39,868 nt of DNA. It comes from an uncultured Aquiluna sp. (lineage in GTDB: Bacteria > Actinomycetota > Actinomycetes > Actinomycetales > Microbacteriaceae). Below are positions 17,758 to 25,635 of this stretch, one piece after another. The notes under the pieces were generated by a model. The model had not been told where the DNA came from and searched no databases. It saw only the letters and a program-made list of their open reading frames with translations. The stretch is from contig CAJXOD010000010.1 of assembly GCA_913057795.1 (NCBI GenBank), positions 1-39,868 of the forward strand, read 5' to 3'. The position numbers and the translations under genes were made by a program. Each line of letters starts with the position of its first letter. Within the stretch, counting starts at the first letter, position 1.

Positions 17758-17792
17758 AAACCCTTTCAGGTCGCAAGACTTGACAAGGGTTT
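17758..17792 (+). promoter_or_regulatory. Strong hairpin with GCAA tetraloop upstream of sigA
   Basis: Left arm 17758-17772 pairs with right arm 17777-17792 to give 15 base pairs, one of them G-U in RNA, with a single bulged C at 17784 and a GCAA (GNRA-class) loop at 17773-17776. The outer eight pairs (AAACCCTT with AAGGGTTT) are perfect. No T-run follows, so it does not look like an intrinsic terminator. It lies 63 bases after the PAC2 gene and 36 bases before the sigA GTG. A possible extended -10 (TGGCATACT, 17740-17748) just upstream would place it in the sigA 5' leader. Confidence 0.7.
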
Positions 17793-17828
17793 AAAGTCTG
17801 CCCAAGAGCGAGGTCTATCATCGCAACA

Positions 17829-19067
17829 GTGTCAAAGGCGAAAGCCAAGGAAATCACACCAGAAGGTGTCGCTAAGGCTGAGCCTAAGAAGGCAACGGTC
17901 AAGCCAGCTAAGGCTGCTGCAAAGACGCCTACCACCGCACCAGCTAAGGCTGCTGTGAAGAAGACGGCTGCGAAGCCAAGGGCTAAGAAGGATGACTCCG
18001 TGGAGGATATTGTCTCGGAGGCGACTTCAGCTGTTGATCTGAGCCTGGATGCCGACTTAGATCCAATAACTGCAGCCATTGAGCTACCTAAGGGTGCTCT
18101 GGTCATCAACGATGACGAAGACGACATTCCAGTTCAAAATCTTGCAATCACCGGAGCTACGGCCGATCCTGTCAAGGATTACCTGAAGCAGATCGGTAAA
18201 GTCGCTCTGCTAAACGCGGAGTTGGAAGTTGAACTCGCGAAGCGTATCGAGGCCGGCTTGTTCGCCGAGGATAAACTTGCGACCGAAAGCAAGCTCGCGC
18301 CTGCTGATCGCAGAGACTTGAACTGGGTCGTTAAGGACGGAAAGCGCTCAAAGTCTCACCTTTTGGAGGCCAACCTTCGTCTGGTCGTCTCACTGGCGAA
18401 GCGCTATACCGGACGAGGCATGCAGTTCCTGGATCTAATTCAAGAGGGAAACCTCGGCTTGATTCGTGCAGTAGAGAAATTCGACTACACCAAGGGCTTT
18501 AAGTTCTCCACCTACGCGACTTGGTGGATCAGGCAAGCAATTACTCGCGCGATGGCAGATCAGGCGCGCACTATTCGTATCCCAGTTCACATGGTTGAGG
18601 TAATCAACAAGCTGGCACGAGTTCAGCGTCAGTTGCTTCAAGACCTTGGTAGAGAACCGACTCCAGATGAATTGGCCGCTGAATTAGACATGACGCCTGA
18701 AAAGGTTGTAGAGGTCCAAAAGTACGGCAGGGAGCCAATCTCACTTTCTACTCCTTTGGGAGAGGATGGCGACAGCGAATTCGGTGACCTGATTGAGGAC
18801 ACCGAGGCAGTTGTGCCAGCCGACGCTGTTGGTTTCACAATGCTTCAACAGGAACTAGAGCGGGTATTGGACAGCTTGCATCCCCGTGAGGCTGGGGTTA
18901 TTCGCTCTCGATTCGGTCTGGGTGATGGAGTGCAGATGACTCTTGACCAGATCGGTGAAAAATTTGGCGTGACTAGAGAGCGCATCAGGCAAATCGAATC
19001 CAAGACGATGTCGAAGCTTCGACACCCTTCTAGATCACAACTTCTTCGCGACTACCTGGACGGTTAA
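17829..19067 (+). CDS. sigA: Primary (housekeeping) RNA polymerase sigma factor
   Basis: Group 1 sigma-70 factor directing RNA polymerase to most promoters. The 412 residues contain a Lys/Ala-rich N-terminal tail (1-55), an acidic stretch (56-100), region 1.2 ([16 protein letters not shown], 113-128), region 2 ([16 protein letters not shown] through [26 protein letters not shown], 178-255), region 3 (258-325) and region 4 with the -35-recognition helix ([20 protein letters not shown], 381-400). GTG at 17829 is taken as the start; the ribosome site is weak (GAGG about 15 bases away), which with the hairpin upstream suggests regulated translation. The stop is immediately followed by the murT-like ATG. 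Confidence 0.97.
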   Translation: MSKAKAKEITPEGVAKAEPKKATVKPAKAAAKTPTTAPAKAAVKKTAAKPRAKKDDSVEDIVSEATSAVDLSLDADLDPITAAIELPKGALVINDDEDDIPVQNLAITGATADPVKDYLKQIGKVALLNAELEVELAKRIEAGLFAEDKLATESKLAPADRRDLNWVVKDGKRSKSHLLEANLRLVVSLAKRYTGRGMQFLDLIQEGNLGLIRAVEKFDYTKGFKFSTYATWWIRQAITRAMADQARTIRIPVHMVEVINKLARVQRQLLQDLGREPTPDELAAELDMTPEKVVEVQKYGREPISLSTPLGEDGDSEFGDLIEDTEAVVPADAVGFTMLQQELERVLDSLHPREAGVIRSRFGLGDGVQMTLDQIGEKFGVTRERIRQIESKTMSKLRHPSRSQLLRDYLDG

Positions 19068-20270
19068 ATGCGTGCCATCCTGGCGGTCTTGATCGGGAAG
19101 TTTTTGCGTTTTCTCGTTCGTTTAGTCCGGCCAGGTGGAGGCTCAGCACTTCCAGGAGTAGTAGCAAATAAATTAGACCCAAATCTTCTCTCGAATGCTC
19201 TTCGCGCTCTGGATCATGGCCTGGTTGTCGTATCCGGTTCAGCGGGAAAGTCCTCGACAACTAGCTACTTAGTCACCTTGCTGGAAACACACGGTCTTCG
19301 CGTCTTTACTAATAGCAGCACAGCAAACATTAGGCAGGGCCTTGTTGCGTCGGTGTTGAAGCAGAGTAATTGGCGTGGACAGTTGGACTGTGACATAGCG
19401 GTGTTGGAATTAGACGAGGGTCACGGCGCAGTCCTAGCTAGGGAACTCGAGGTTCGATTAGCGGTACTGACCAACGTGCTTTCGGATCAACTAGATAGAT
19501 TCAGTGACCCTGATGATGTCATTGCAATGCTGAAACAAATAGGTTCGGCAGCAAAGGCAGTTGTCCTAAACGTGGATGATAAGAATCTGGCTCAGTTGGA
19601 ATTCGAAATCCCTGTCTTTGGGTTCGGGGTGTCGAGGGGGACAGTCAACACTCCAAAGGCGGTTTACGCCTTGAATTTCGGTTCTCACCCGACTATTCCG
19701 GTTTTCGCCGAAGTCGGGCATGGCGGCATTGTCTTGCACTCAGAGGCTGAGACTAGATTTGAAACAACGAGTTTGCCAGAGCATCAGGCGCTGAACCTGT
19801 CGGCCGCTGTGGCCGCCTTGTATCAATTGATTGAGCCGTCCGAGAGCATTATTCGTGCTGTACTCATGGAACTAAAACCAGTCTTTGCTCGAAACGAAAG
19901 AGTTGAAGTTGCCGGCGTCGACGTGACTATCCGCTTGGTTCAGAATCCGACTAGTTTCCAGTTGAACCTCGATGAGCTGTTGCCGGACCAGACTCCACTC
20001 ATGTTTATGGCCGGGCGAGACATTCATGATCCGAGTTGGCTGTGGACAGTCGATTTTTCAAGAGTGAAAAGGGTAGACATCGTTGGAGGTTTCAACGCGC
20101 ATGAACTGTCTCTGCGATTGGCCTTTGCCGGCGTTGAGGTTGGCGCTGTGATTCAAGATGCTAGCGCTGCGGCAGACAGTTTCCTAGCGCTATCAGGGAC
20201 GGGGCATACTGTCTTGTTTAGCGCAGATGCAATGCGTCGCGTGAGAAGACATTGGGGGCTAGCCAAGTGA
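19068..20270 (+). CDS. murT: MurT-like Mur ligase, divergent, lacking the zinc ribbon
   Basis: Related to MurT, the ATP-dependent subunit that activates the D-Glu alpha-carboxyl of lipid II for amidation. The 400 residues show an N-terminal hydrophobic stretch, a P-loop (SGSAGKSSTT, 56-65, altered from the usual GTNGKTTT), TNSSTANIRQGL (81-92), AVLELDEGHGAVL (111-123), VVLNVDDKNLA (165-175) and a C-terminal DUF1727-like domain (NPTSF, then AGRDIHDPSWLW 315-326). Known MurT proteins carry two CxxC pairs forming a zinc ribbon after the VLNxDD segment. Here residues 170-235 contain no cysteine, and the whole protein has one (C108). ATG at 19068 abuts the sigA stop; the 3' end overlaps gatD by four bases (GTGA). 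Family assignment is firm; lipid II amidation is doubtful. Confidence 0.85.
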   Translation: MRAILAVLIGKFLRFLVRLVRPGGGSALPGVVANKLDPNLLSNALRALDHGLVVVSGSAGKSSTTSYLVTLLETHGLRVFTNSSTANIRQGLVASVLKQSNWRGQLDCDIAVLELDEGHGAVLARELEVRLAVLTNVLSDQLDRFSDPDDVIAMLKQIGSAAKAVVLNVDDKNLAQLEFEIPVFGFGVSRGTVNTPKAVYALNFGSHPTIPVFAEVGHGGIVLHSEAETRFETTSLPEHQALNLSAAVAALYQLIEPSESIIRAVLMELKPVFARNERVEVAGVDVTIRLVQNPTSFQLNLDELLPDQTPLMFMAGRDIHDPSWLWTVDFSRVKRVDIVGGFNAHELSLRLAFAGVEVGAVIQDASAAADSFLALSGTGHTVLFSADAMRRVRRHWGLAK

Positions 20271-20839
20271 CTCGTTTTTTTAGTTTTCATAAAGAATATT
20301 TTGACAACAACGGTGATCAGGGGAACTTATCGGTCCTGAAGTTCTTTCTAGGCCAGCAATCCGTCTCATTTGATGAGGTTAGTGAATTGGCATCGGCTGA
20401 CTTTGTCCTAGTGGGCGATGCAAGTCGCGCGGCACTTCGAGAATACGGAAAAGAGCTTTTAGATTTAGCCCCAGCCCTTCAGGCCAGACACGCAAATGGA
20501 CTGCCAACTCTGGTTATTGGTTCAAGCTATGAGCTTCTTGCCTCTGAGGTGGATTGGCTTGAAACTCCAAAACGGGGATCTGTCGTCAGCGAGTTCAGAA
20601 CTCTAGTTACAGATGAGGCCGGACCGGTTCTCGGTTATCGAAATAGCTCGATACTGGACCTAGATTTCGTTCGGAGCGGCGACTTTATTGCGACAACGCT
20701 GTTCGGGCCTATTCTGGCTAAGAACCCAACTCTGCTGGACCAGATGCTTCTTGCCTGCGGTGGCACCTCGGCCGATTGGGAACCGAAGATGAAGAACTGG
20801 GTCGAAAGCATTAGAGAACTGGCGCCGACTCATCACTAA
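20267..20839 (+). CDS. gatD: GatD-like glutamine amidotransferase without catalytic residues
   Basis: Homologous to GatD, the glutaminase partner of MurT. Shared features are NNGDQGNLSVL (14-24), the ADFVLVGDASR strand, GLPTLVIGSSYELL (78-91), VLGYRNSS (121-128) and LFGPILAKNP (145-154). In Staphylococcus aureus GatD the matching segments read LTICGGYQFLG with nucleophile C94 and LHGPILPKN with H189. Here the cysteine is G85 and the histidine is F146; the protein's only cysteine is C164, far from the site. At 190 residues it is about 50 shorter than S. aureus GatD. GTG at 20267 is preferred over TTG 20252 because it makes a GTGA overlap with the murT stop behind a GGGGG ribosome site. It is unlikely to hydrolyse glutamine; the reading frame is intact, so it is not a decayed gene. 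Confidence 0.85.
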   Translation: MTRFFSFHKEYFDNNGDQGNLSVLKFFLGQQSVSFDEVSELASADFVLVGDASRAALREYGKELLDLAPALQARHANGLPTLVIGSSYELLASEVDWLETPKRGSVVSEFRTLVTDEAGPVLGYRNSSILDLDFVRSGDFIATTLFGPILAKNPTLLDQMLLACGGTSADWEPKMKNWVESIRELAPTHH

Positions 20840-20901
20840 ATAAAGTGCCTGAACAATGCTGCTCAAGATTCTTGTAGCTGGCAGCTTTTCTAAGGCTTGG
20901 T

Positions 20902-21090
20902 CTAGGCCTGGTTTAGGTCAGCGCTTTGGTCGTGCCATCCTAGGGTGATTGGCTCTAGTTTTGCCTTGTTGGCATTTCCGTGGTGTGCACAAAACAGCAA
21001 CTCTCCGCCTGCTAGCTGAACTCGCATGTATGCCTGAGCTCCGCAAACGTCGCAGCGGTCACTAACCAATAGCTTCGAAGTTTCTGTCAT
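20902..21090 (-). CDS. Small zinc-ribbon-like DUF7455 protein
   Basis: A 62-residue protein typical of Actinobacteria and commonly found near sigA. It has SDRCDVCGAQAYMRVQLAGGELLFCAHHG, with a C-x2-C pair and a C-x2-H pair that could bind zinc, followed by a short tail. No function is established. The frame is open to 21189, but the upstream residues do not resemble the family. ATG at 21090 is chosen because AAAGGA lies nine bases upstream; an in-frame ATG at 21099 would sit directly on that site. It converges on gatD across 62 bases and diverges from parE. Confidence 0.8.
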   Translation of the reverse strand: MTETSKLLVSDRCDVCGAQAYMRVQLAGGELLFCAHHGNANKAKLEPITLGWHDQSADLNQA

Positions 21091-21155
21091 GTTTTCCATT
21101 CCTTTATTAAAGCATGGTTGGCCGTAATACACGTGACATCTGCTGCCAGTTTCTC

Positions 21156-21183
21156 TTACGGCGAAGTGGCGTAGTGCTACTAA
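21156..21183 (+). promoter_or_regulatory. Candidate promoter for parE
   Basis: TTACGG (21156-21161), a 16-base spacer and TACTAA (21178-21183) lie 26 bases before the parE GTG, in the 118-base divergent region shared with the DUF7455 gene. The match is moderate and chosen by eye. Confidence 0.3.
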
Positions 21184-21208
21184 TGTCAAGCGGGGTTATT
21201 GTTTCGGG

Positions 21209-23263
21209 GTGGATGATTACTCAGCGAGACACCTTTCAGTCCTTGAGGGACTTGAGGCAGTTAGAAAAAGACCAGGCATGTATATCGGTTCGACCGACGG
21301 CCGCGGGCTCATGCACTGTCTATGGGAAATAATTGACAACTCTGTCGACGAAGCTCTTGCTGGACACGGCAAGTCAATCGGTGTTGTTATTCATACCGAC
21401 GGTTCTATCACTGTTCAAGATGACGGCCGGGGAGTGCCGGTCGACATAGAACCTAGAACTGGACTAACGGGAGTAGAGGTCGTCTTTACCAAGCTGCACG
21501 CCGGAGGTAAATTTGGTGGCGGTTCTTATGGGGCCTCTGGTGGATTGCACGGGGTTGGCGCATCCGTAGTTAATGCTTTGAGCTCCCGTCTTGACGTTGA
21601 GGTGGACCGCGCCGGTCAAACTTGGGCCATGTCCTTCCACAGGGGCGAACCGGGATTGTTCGCGGGTGACGGGCCAGAGGCGGACTTTGCACCTTTTGTT
21701 GAACAGAGCGAGCTTCAGGTGATTGGCAAGGTTTCCAAGTCGAAGACCGGCACCAGGGTCCGGTATTGGCCAGACGTCCAAATCTTTGAGCCGGGTGCGG
21801 ATTTTCAGATGCAGGATCTAGAGGGCCGTCTAAGACAGACCGCTTTTCTGGTTCCTGGATTAGTCCTCAGCGTTCACGATGAACTCTCGAATATCAGCCA
21901 AGAGTTTGTGTTCGAGGGCGGCATTACCGAATACGTTGAGTATCTAGCGGCCGATGGACCAGTCTTGGCCACTCGCCGCATCCAGGAAACGACAAGTTTT
22001 CGCGAGACGGTTCCGGTATTAGACGAAAACTCCGGCTCGATGAAGAGCAAAGAGGTCGAGCGACAATGTGTTGTGGACATCGCCTTACGATGGGGAAGTG
22101 GTTTTGATACGAGGGTCAAGTCTTTTGTAAACATAATCTCGACGCCCAAGGGCGGATCTCACTTGACCGGTTTCGAACAAGCCTTACTTAAGTCATTTAG
22201 GACTGCGATCGAGGCAAATGCGAGACGACTAAAGGCAACCTCTCTAAAGATTGAGCGCGACGATGTCATGGCGGGCCTGACTGCGGTTGTGTCAGTCAGT
22301 TTTCCGGAGCCACAGTTCGAAGGTCAGACAAAGGAGACGCTGGGTACTCCTGCCATAAAGGCCATCGTGGCTAACTCGGTCGCTAAATGGGCCGATGAGC
22401 TTCTTGCCGGCAAGATCCGTGGCACAAAAGCCGAAGTTGATGCTCTCCTAGACAAAGTAGTCAGCGAGGCCAAGACGCGGATTAGTGCGCGGAGCTTGAA
22501 GGACACACAGCGCAGAAAAAACGCCCTTGAATCGTCATCGCTTCCTAGCAAGCTTGTGGATTGTCGCGGCAGCGCCACCGTTGGTTCCGAGCTTTTCATC
22601 GTTGAGGGTGACAGTGCCTTGGGAACAGCTAAACTTGCGCGCGACTCGGCCTTTCAGGCATTACTTCCTATTCGTGGGAAAATCCTAAACGTCCAGAAGG
22701 CGTCTCTGTCCGACATGCTGTCGAATGCCGAATGTGCAGCAATCATTCAGGTTCTCGGTGCGGGATCTGGTCGAACTTTCGATCTAGAGCAGGTTCGATA
22801 CGAAAAAATTATTCTTATGAGCGATGCTGATGTGGATGGTGCACACATTCGCACATTGCTTCTAACGCTATTTTTCCGCTACATGCGACCACTGGTCGAA
22901 GCCGGCAGGGTTTACGCTGCTGTTCCTCCATTGCATCGGGTGGAAACTGCGGGCCGTAATAAAGAGGTCATCTACACATACTCACAGCAAGAGTTGACTG
23001 ACCTTCTAAAAAGTCTGGAGAAGGCCGGCAAGACGTATAAGCAGCCTATTCAGCGATATAAGGGCCTCGGCGAGATGGATGCTGATCAGCTTGCTGAGAC
23101 GACGATGCAACCCTCGAACCGCATGCTACGACGCATCACTGCCGTCGACGCAGCAGCCGGAGAGCGAACCTTTGAGTTGCTCATGGGTAATGAAGTGGCT
23201 CCTAGGCGCGACTTTATCGTTGACTCGGCGGACGATTTTGACAGAGAGAAAATCGACGCTTAG
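21209..23263 (+). CDS. parE: DNA topoisomerase IV subunit B (ParE/GyrB-type ATPase)
   Basis: ATPase subunit of a type IIA topoisomerase. The 684 residues have the GHKL ATP site (EIIDNSVDEALAG, 40-52; VQDDGRGVPV; GGLHGVGASVVNAL), a transducer domain and the TOPRIM domain with IVEGDSALGTAK near 462 and MSDADVDGAHIRTL near 540, ending in YKGLGEMDADQL. The EGDSALG variant (GyrB normally has EGDSAGG), the separation of the A and B genes into convergent units, and the position near sigA all match the ParE of Streptomyces and relatives rather than GyrB. Start is GTG 21209. The last four bases overlap parC on the opposite strand. Assignment to topoisomerase IV rather than gyrase is inference; a separate gyrBA near the replication origin would confirm it. 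Confidence 0.88.
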   Translation: MDDYSARHLSVLEGLEAVRKRPGMYIGSTDGRGLMHCLWEIIDNSVDEALAGHGKSIGVVIHTDGSITVQDDGRGVPVDIEPRTGLTGVEVVFTKLHAGGKFGGGSYGASGGLHGVGASVVNALSSRLDVEVDRAGQTWAMSFHRGEPGLFAGDGPEADFAPFVEQSELQVIGKVSKSKTGTRVRYWPDVQIFEPGADFQMQDLEGRLRQTAFLVPGLVLSVHDELSNISQEFVFEGGITEYVEYLAADGPVLATRRIQETTSFRETVPVLDENSGSMKSKEVERQCVVDIALRWGSGFDTRVKSFVNIISTPKGGSHLTGFEQALLKSFRTAIEANARRLKATSLKIERDDVMAGLTAVVSVSFPEPQFEGQTKETLGTPAIKAIVANSVAKWADELLAGKIRGTKAEVDALLDKVVSEAKTRISARSLKDTQRRKNALESSSLPSKLVDCRGSATVGSELFIVEGDSALGTAKLARDSAFQALLPIRGKILNVQKASLSDMLSNAECAAIIQVLGAGSGRTFDLEQVRYEKIILMSDADVDGAHIRTLLLTLFFRYMRPLVEAGRVYAAVPPLHRVETAGRNKEVIYTYSQQELTDLLKSLEKAGKTYKQPIQRYKGLGEMDADQLAETTMQPSNRMLRRITAVDAAAGERTFELLMGNEVAPRRDFIVDSADDFDREKIDA

Positions 23264-25608
23264 AAGGCTGCAGCTAGGTAGTCATCGGCAGCTACTCCGC
23301 TGCCGTCCCTGCGTTGGTCTATCTCTACCGCCGCCATTTCTGAACCATCCAGGTTTAGCAGCACTGGGCTCTTCGAGCAAAGGCCTGCAAAATACAGCTG
23401 GTCCTGATTTTTCAGGAAGCGCTGGCATCTAACACCTTGGGTTCCTCTACCTTTTCTCGGGTAGTTGGCAACTGGGGTAACTTTTATGGCGCCTGGATCC
23501 GTGGAACCTAGGGCCAACGACGAGTTCGCAGCTGTTACAAGATGAGAGTCCGAATCGACTACGCCGAAACTGATCACCCGTGATTCAGTCGAAGTAATTC
23601 CCGACATGCCGCCAGCGCTCAGCCCTTGAGGTCGCACCGATGATGCTGGGAAGATCAGCAGATTCGCGTTGCTTGTCACGAAGCAAAGCTCCGAGTCATT
23701 CTCGGCGACCGTGAAGGCGACAATCTTGTCACCATCTTTTAGCCCAATCACTTCGGTCTCTTCTTTGTCAGGGAATGGTCCGGTTAGTCTCTTCACAACA
23801 CCGTTAGTTGTTCCAATCGCGTAGGTTGCGTCACTCAACCAGTCCGCTAAGCCGACGACTGATTCACTGGACAGCCCAAGAAATTTGTCGGCACTAGAAG
23901 CATTTGTCGAAACACCAGCTGACAGGGCAGGTAAATCGGAAACGTGCACTCTTATTATTCGCCCCTTGGAAGTAACTAGGCCAACGTCTTTCCTAAGTGA
24001 AGTAGTGAGGGACCTTCCCGATCCTGAATGAGATGCAGGCTCGGTGCGGAAAAGATTGCCCATTGTGTCTAGGGTTACCGTTGCGGGGGAGTCCTCGAGT
24101 TGAGTTACCTGAACTGGCTTTCGAGAAATAGTGATTCCCTCTGAATCGATCAATTGAGTTCGCCTAGCATCTCCAAATTCCTCTGCTACCTCGTCAAGCT
24201 CTTTGGACACCAGTCGTTTTACAAGTTCATCGCTACTTAGGAGTTGCTGGAGGTTTGCGATTTCTTTTCGCAAGGTGTCGGCCTCTGTCTCTAGCTCAAT
24301 AAGGCTGAATCTGGTCAGCCTTCGAAGCCGGAGTTCCAGAATATAGTCCGATTGCAGCTCTGATAGATCAAATACTGTTCTTAGTCGATCGCGAGCAGCA
24401 TCGGCCGTGTCAGAAGTTCTAATGACTTCTATAATTTCGTCGATGTTCAGTACCGCAATCGCCAGGCCGTCAAGCAGGTGGAGCCTGCCCATTCTGCGGT
24501 CTAATCGGTTTTTACTCCGTCTAGTAGTAACGCTAATTCGGTGCTTGAGGTAAACCTCGAGAAGAGCTTTTAGTGGCATTTGCTGTGGCCGGCCTTCGAC
24601 TAGCGCAACGTTATTTATGCCGAAGCTTTCCTCGATGGGCGTCAATCGGTAGAGAGCATCGATGACGGAGGCAGGATCGAATCCGGTTTTCAGTTCAATG
24701 ATTAGACGCAGTCCGTTTTCACGATCGGTTAGGTCGACAACGTTGTGGATTCCCTCAAGTTTCTTTGAGGTAACAGCGTCCCGTATTTTCTCTATGACTC
24801 TTTCTGGGCCAACCAGGTAGGGAAGCTCAGTCAGCACTAGTCCTGTGCGCCGTGGGCCAACCATCTCGACCGAGATTTTCGCTCGAGTGCGAAACGTACC
24901 TCTTCCGGTCTGATACGCCTCTCTAAGGCCCTCTCCGACGAGGGCCACGGCGCCGGTGGGCAGATCCGGACCGGGGAGAACTTCCATGATTTGGTCTAGA
25001 GATGCCTCGGGGTTGTTAATCAGCAAGTGCAGTGCCGCAACGACCTCTCTCAAGTTGTGTGGCGGCATGTTGGTGGCCATACCTACGGCAATGCCGCTGG
25101 CGCCGTTAACTAGGAGGTTTGGGAAGGCGGCGGGTAGCACTGAGGGCTCAGTTAGCTGGGCATCGTAGTTTGGTGTGAAGTCGACTACGTCCTCATCGAG
25201 GCTCTGATTTAGCGCCTCGGCAGCTTTTGCAAGGCGGGCCTCGGTGTATCTCGCGGCGGCGGGACCGTCGTCAAGGCTTCCAAAGTTTCCGTGACCGTCA
25301 ATCAGGGGCAGGCGCAGTGAAAACGTCTGAGACATCCTCACTAGAGCGTCGTAGATTGCCTGGTCACCGTGAGGGTGTAATTTACCCATCACTTCACCGG
25401 TGACTCTGGCCGACTTCACATGACCGCGGTCAGATTTGAGTCCCATTTCGCCCATTTGGTAAATAATTCGTCGCTGCACGGGCTTTAGGCCGTCCCTAGC
25501 ATCCGGGAGCGCTCTTGAATAAATAACCGAGTAGGAGTACTCCAGGAAACTCTCTTGCATTTCTGCAGAGACATCAATGTCTACAATTCGTTCTGATGTA
25601 TCGGTCAT
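23260..25608 (-). CDS. parC: DNA topoisomerase IV subunit A (ParC/GyrA-type)
   Basis: DNA-cleaving subunit that partners ParE to unlink daughter chromosomes. The 782-residue protein has the breakage-reunion domain with catalytic Y121 (AARYTEARLAKA), SRALPDARDGLKPVQRR (31-47), KLHPHGDQAIYDALVRMSQ (76-94), the coiled-coil tower and a C-terminal beta-pinwheel from about 500. The residue equivalent to E. coli GyrA Ser83 is Gln (Q83), while Asp87 is kept. GyrA-box type sequences (QRRGGKG) are not obvious; the nearest is YPRKGRGTQG near 730. ATG at 25608 diverges from the next gene across 27 bases. Convergent with parE and overlapping by four bases. Confidence 0.88.
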   Translation of the reverse strand: MTDTSERIVDIDVSAEMQESFLEYSYSVIYSRALPDARDGLKPVQRRIIYQMGEMGLKSDRGHVKSARVTGEVMGKLHPHGDQAIYDALVRMSQTFSLRLPLIDGHGNFGSLDDGPAAARYTEARLAKAAEALNQSLDEDVVDFTPNYDAQLTEPSVLPAAFPNLLVNGASGIAVGMATNMPPHNLREVVAALHLLINNPEASLDQIMEVLPGPDLPTGAVALVGEGLREAYQTGRGTFRTRAKISVEMVGPRRTGLVLTELPYLVGPERVIEKIRDAVTSKKLEGIHNVVDLTDRENGLRLIIELKTGFDPASVIDALYRLTPIEESFGINNVALVEGRPQQMPLKALLEVYLKHRISVTTRRSKNRLDRRMGRLHLLDGLAIAVLNIDEIIEVIRTSDTADAARDRLRTVFDLSELQSDYILELRLRRLTRFSLIELETEADTLRKEIANLQQLLSSDELVKRLVSKELDEVAEEFGDARRTQLIDSEGITISRKPVQVTQLEDSPATVTLDTMGNLFRTEPASHSGSGRSLTTSLRKDVGLVTSKGRIIRVHVSDLPALSAGVSTNASSADKFLGLSSESVVGLADWLSDATYAIGTTNGVVKRLTGPFPDKEETEVIGLKDGDKIVAFTVAENDSELCFVTSNANLLIFPASSVRPQGLSAGGMSGITSTESRVISFGVVDSDSHLVTAANSSLALGSTDPGAIKVTPVANYPRKGRGTQGVRCQRFLKNQDQLYFAGLCSKSPVLLNLDGSEMAAVEIDQRRDGSGVAADDYLAAAF

Positions 25609-25635
25609 GAGTCCTAGCTGTGCGAAACTTGTGGG

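Noticed and set aside
17780-17785. TTGACA as a -35 box for sigA
   Set aside because: No -10-like hexamer lies 16-18 bases downstream, and the bases belong to the right arm of the hairpin.
20858-20889. Possible terminator after gatD (GCTGC ... GCAGC-TTTT)
   Set aside because: Only a five-base stem with an 18-base loop; too weak to call.
21091-21189. N-terminal extension of the DUF7455 protein
   Set aside because: The ATG at 21090 has the ribosome site and the family N-terminus; the extension does not resemble the family.
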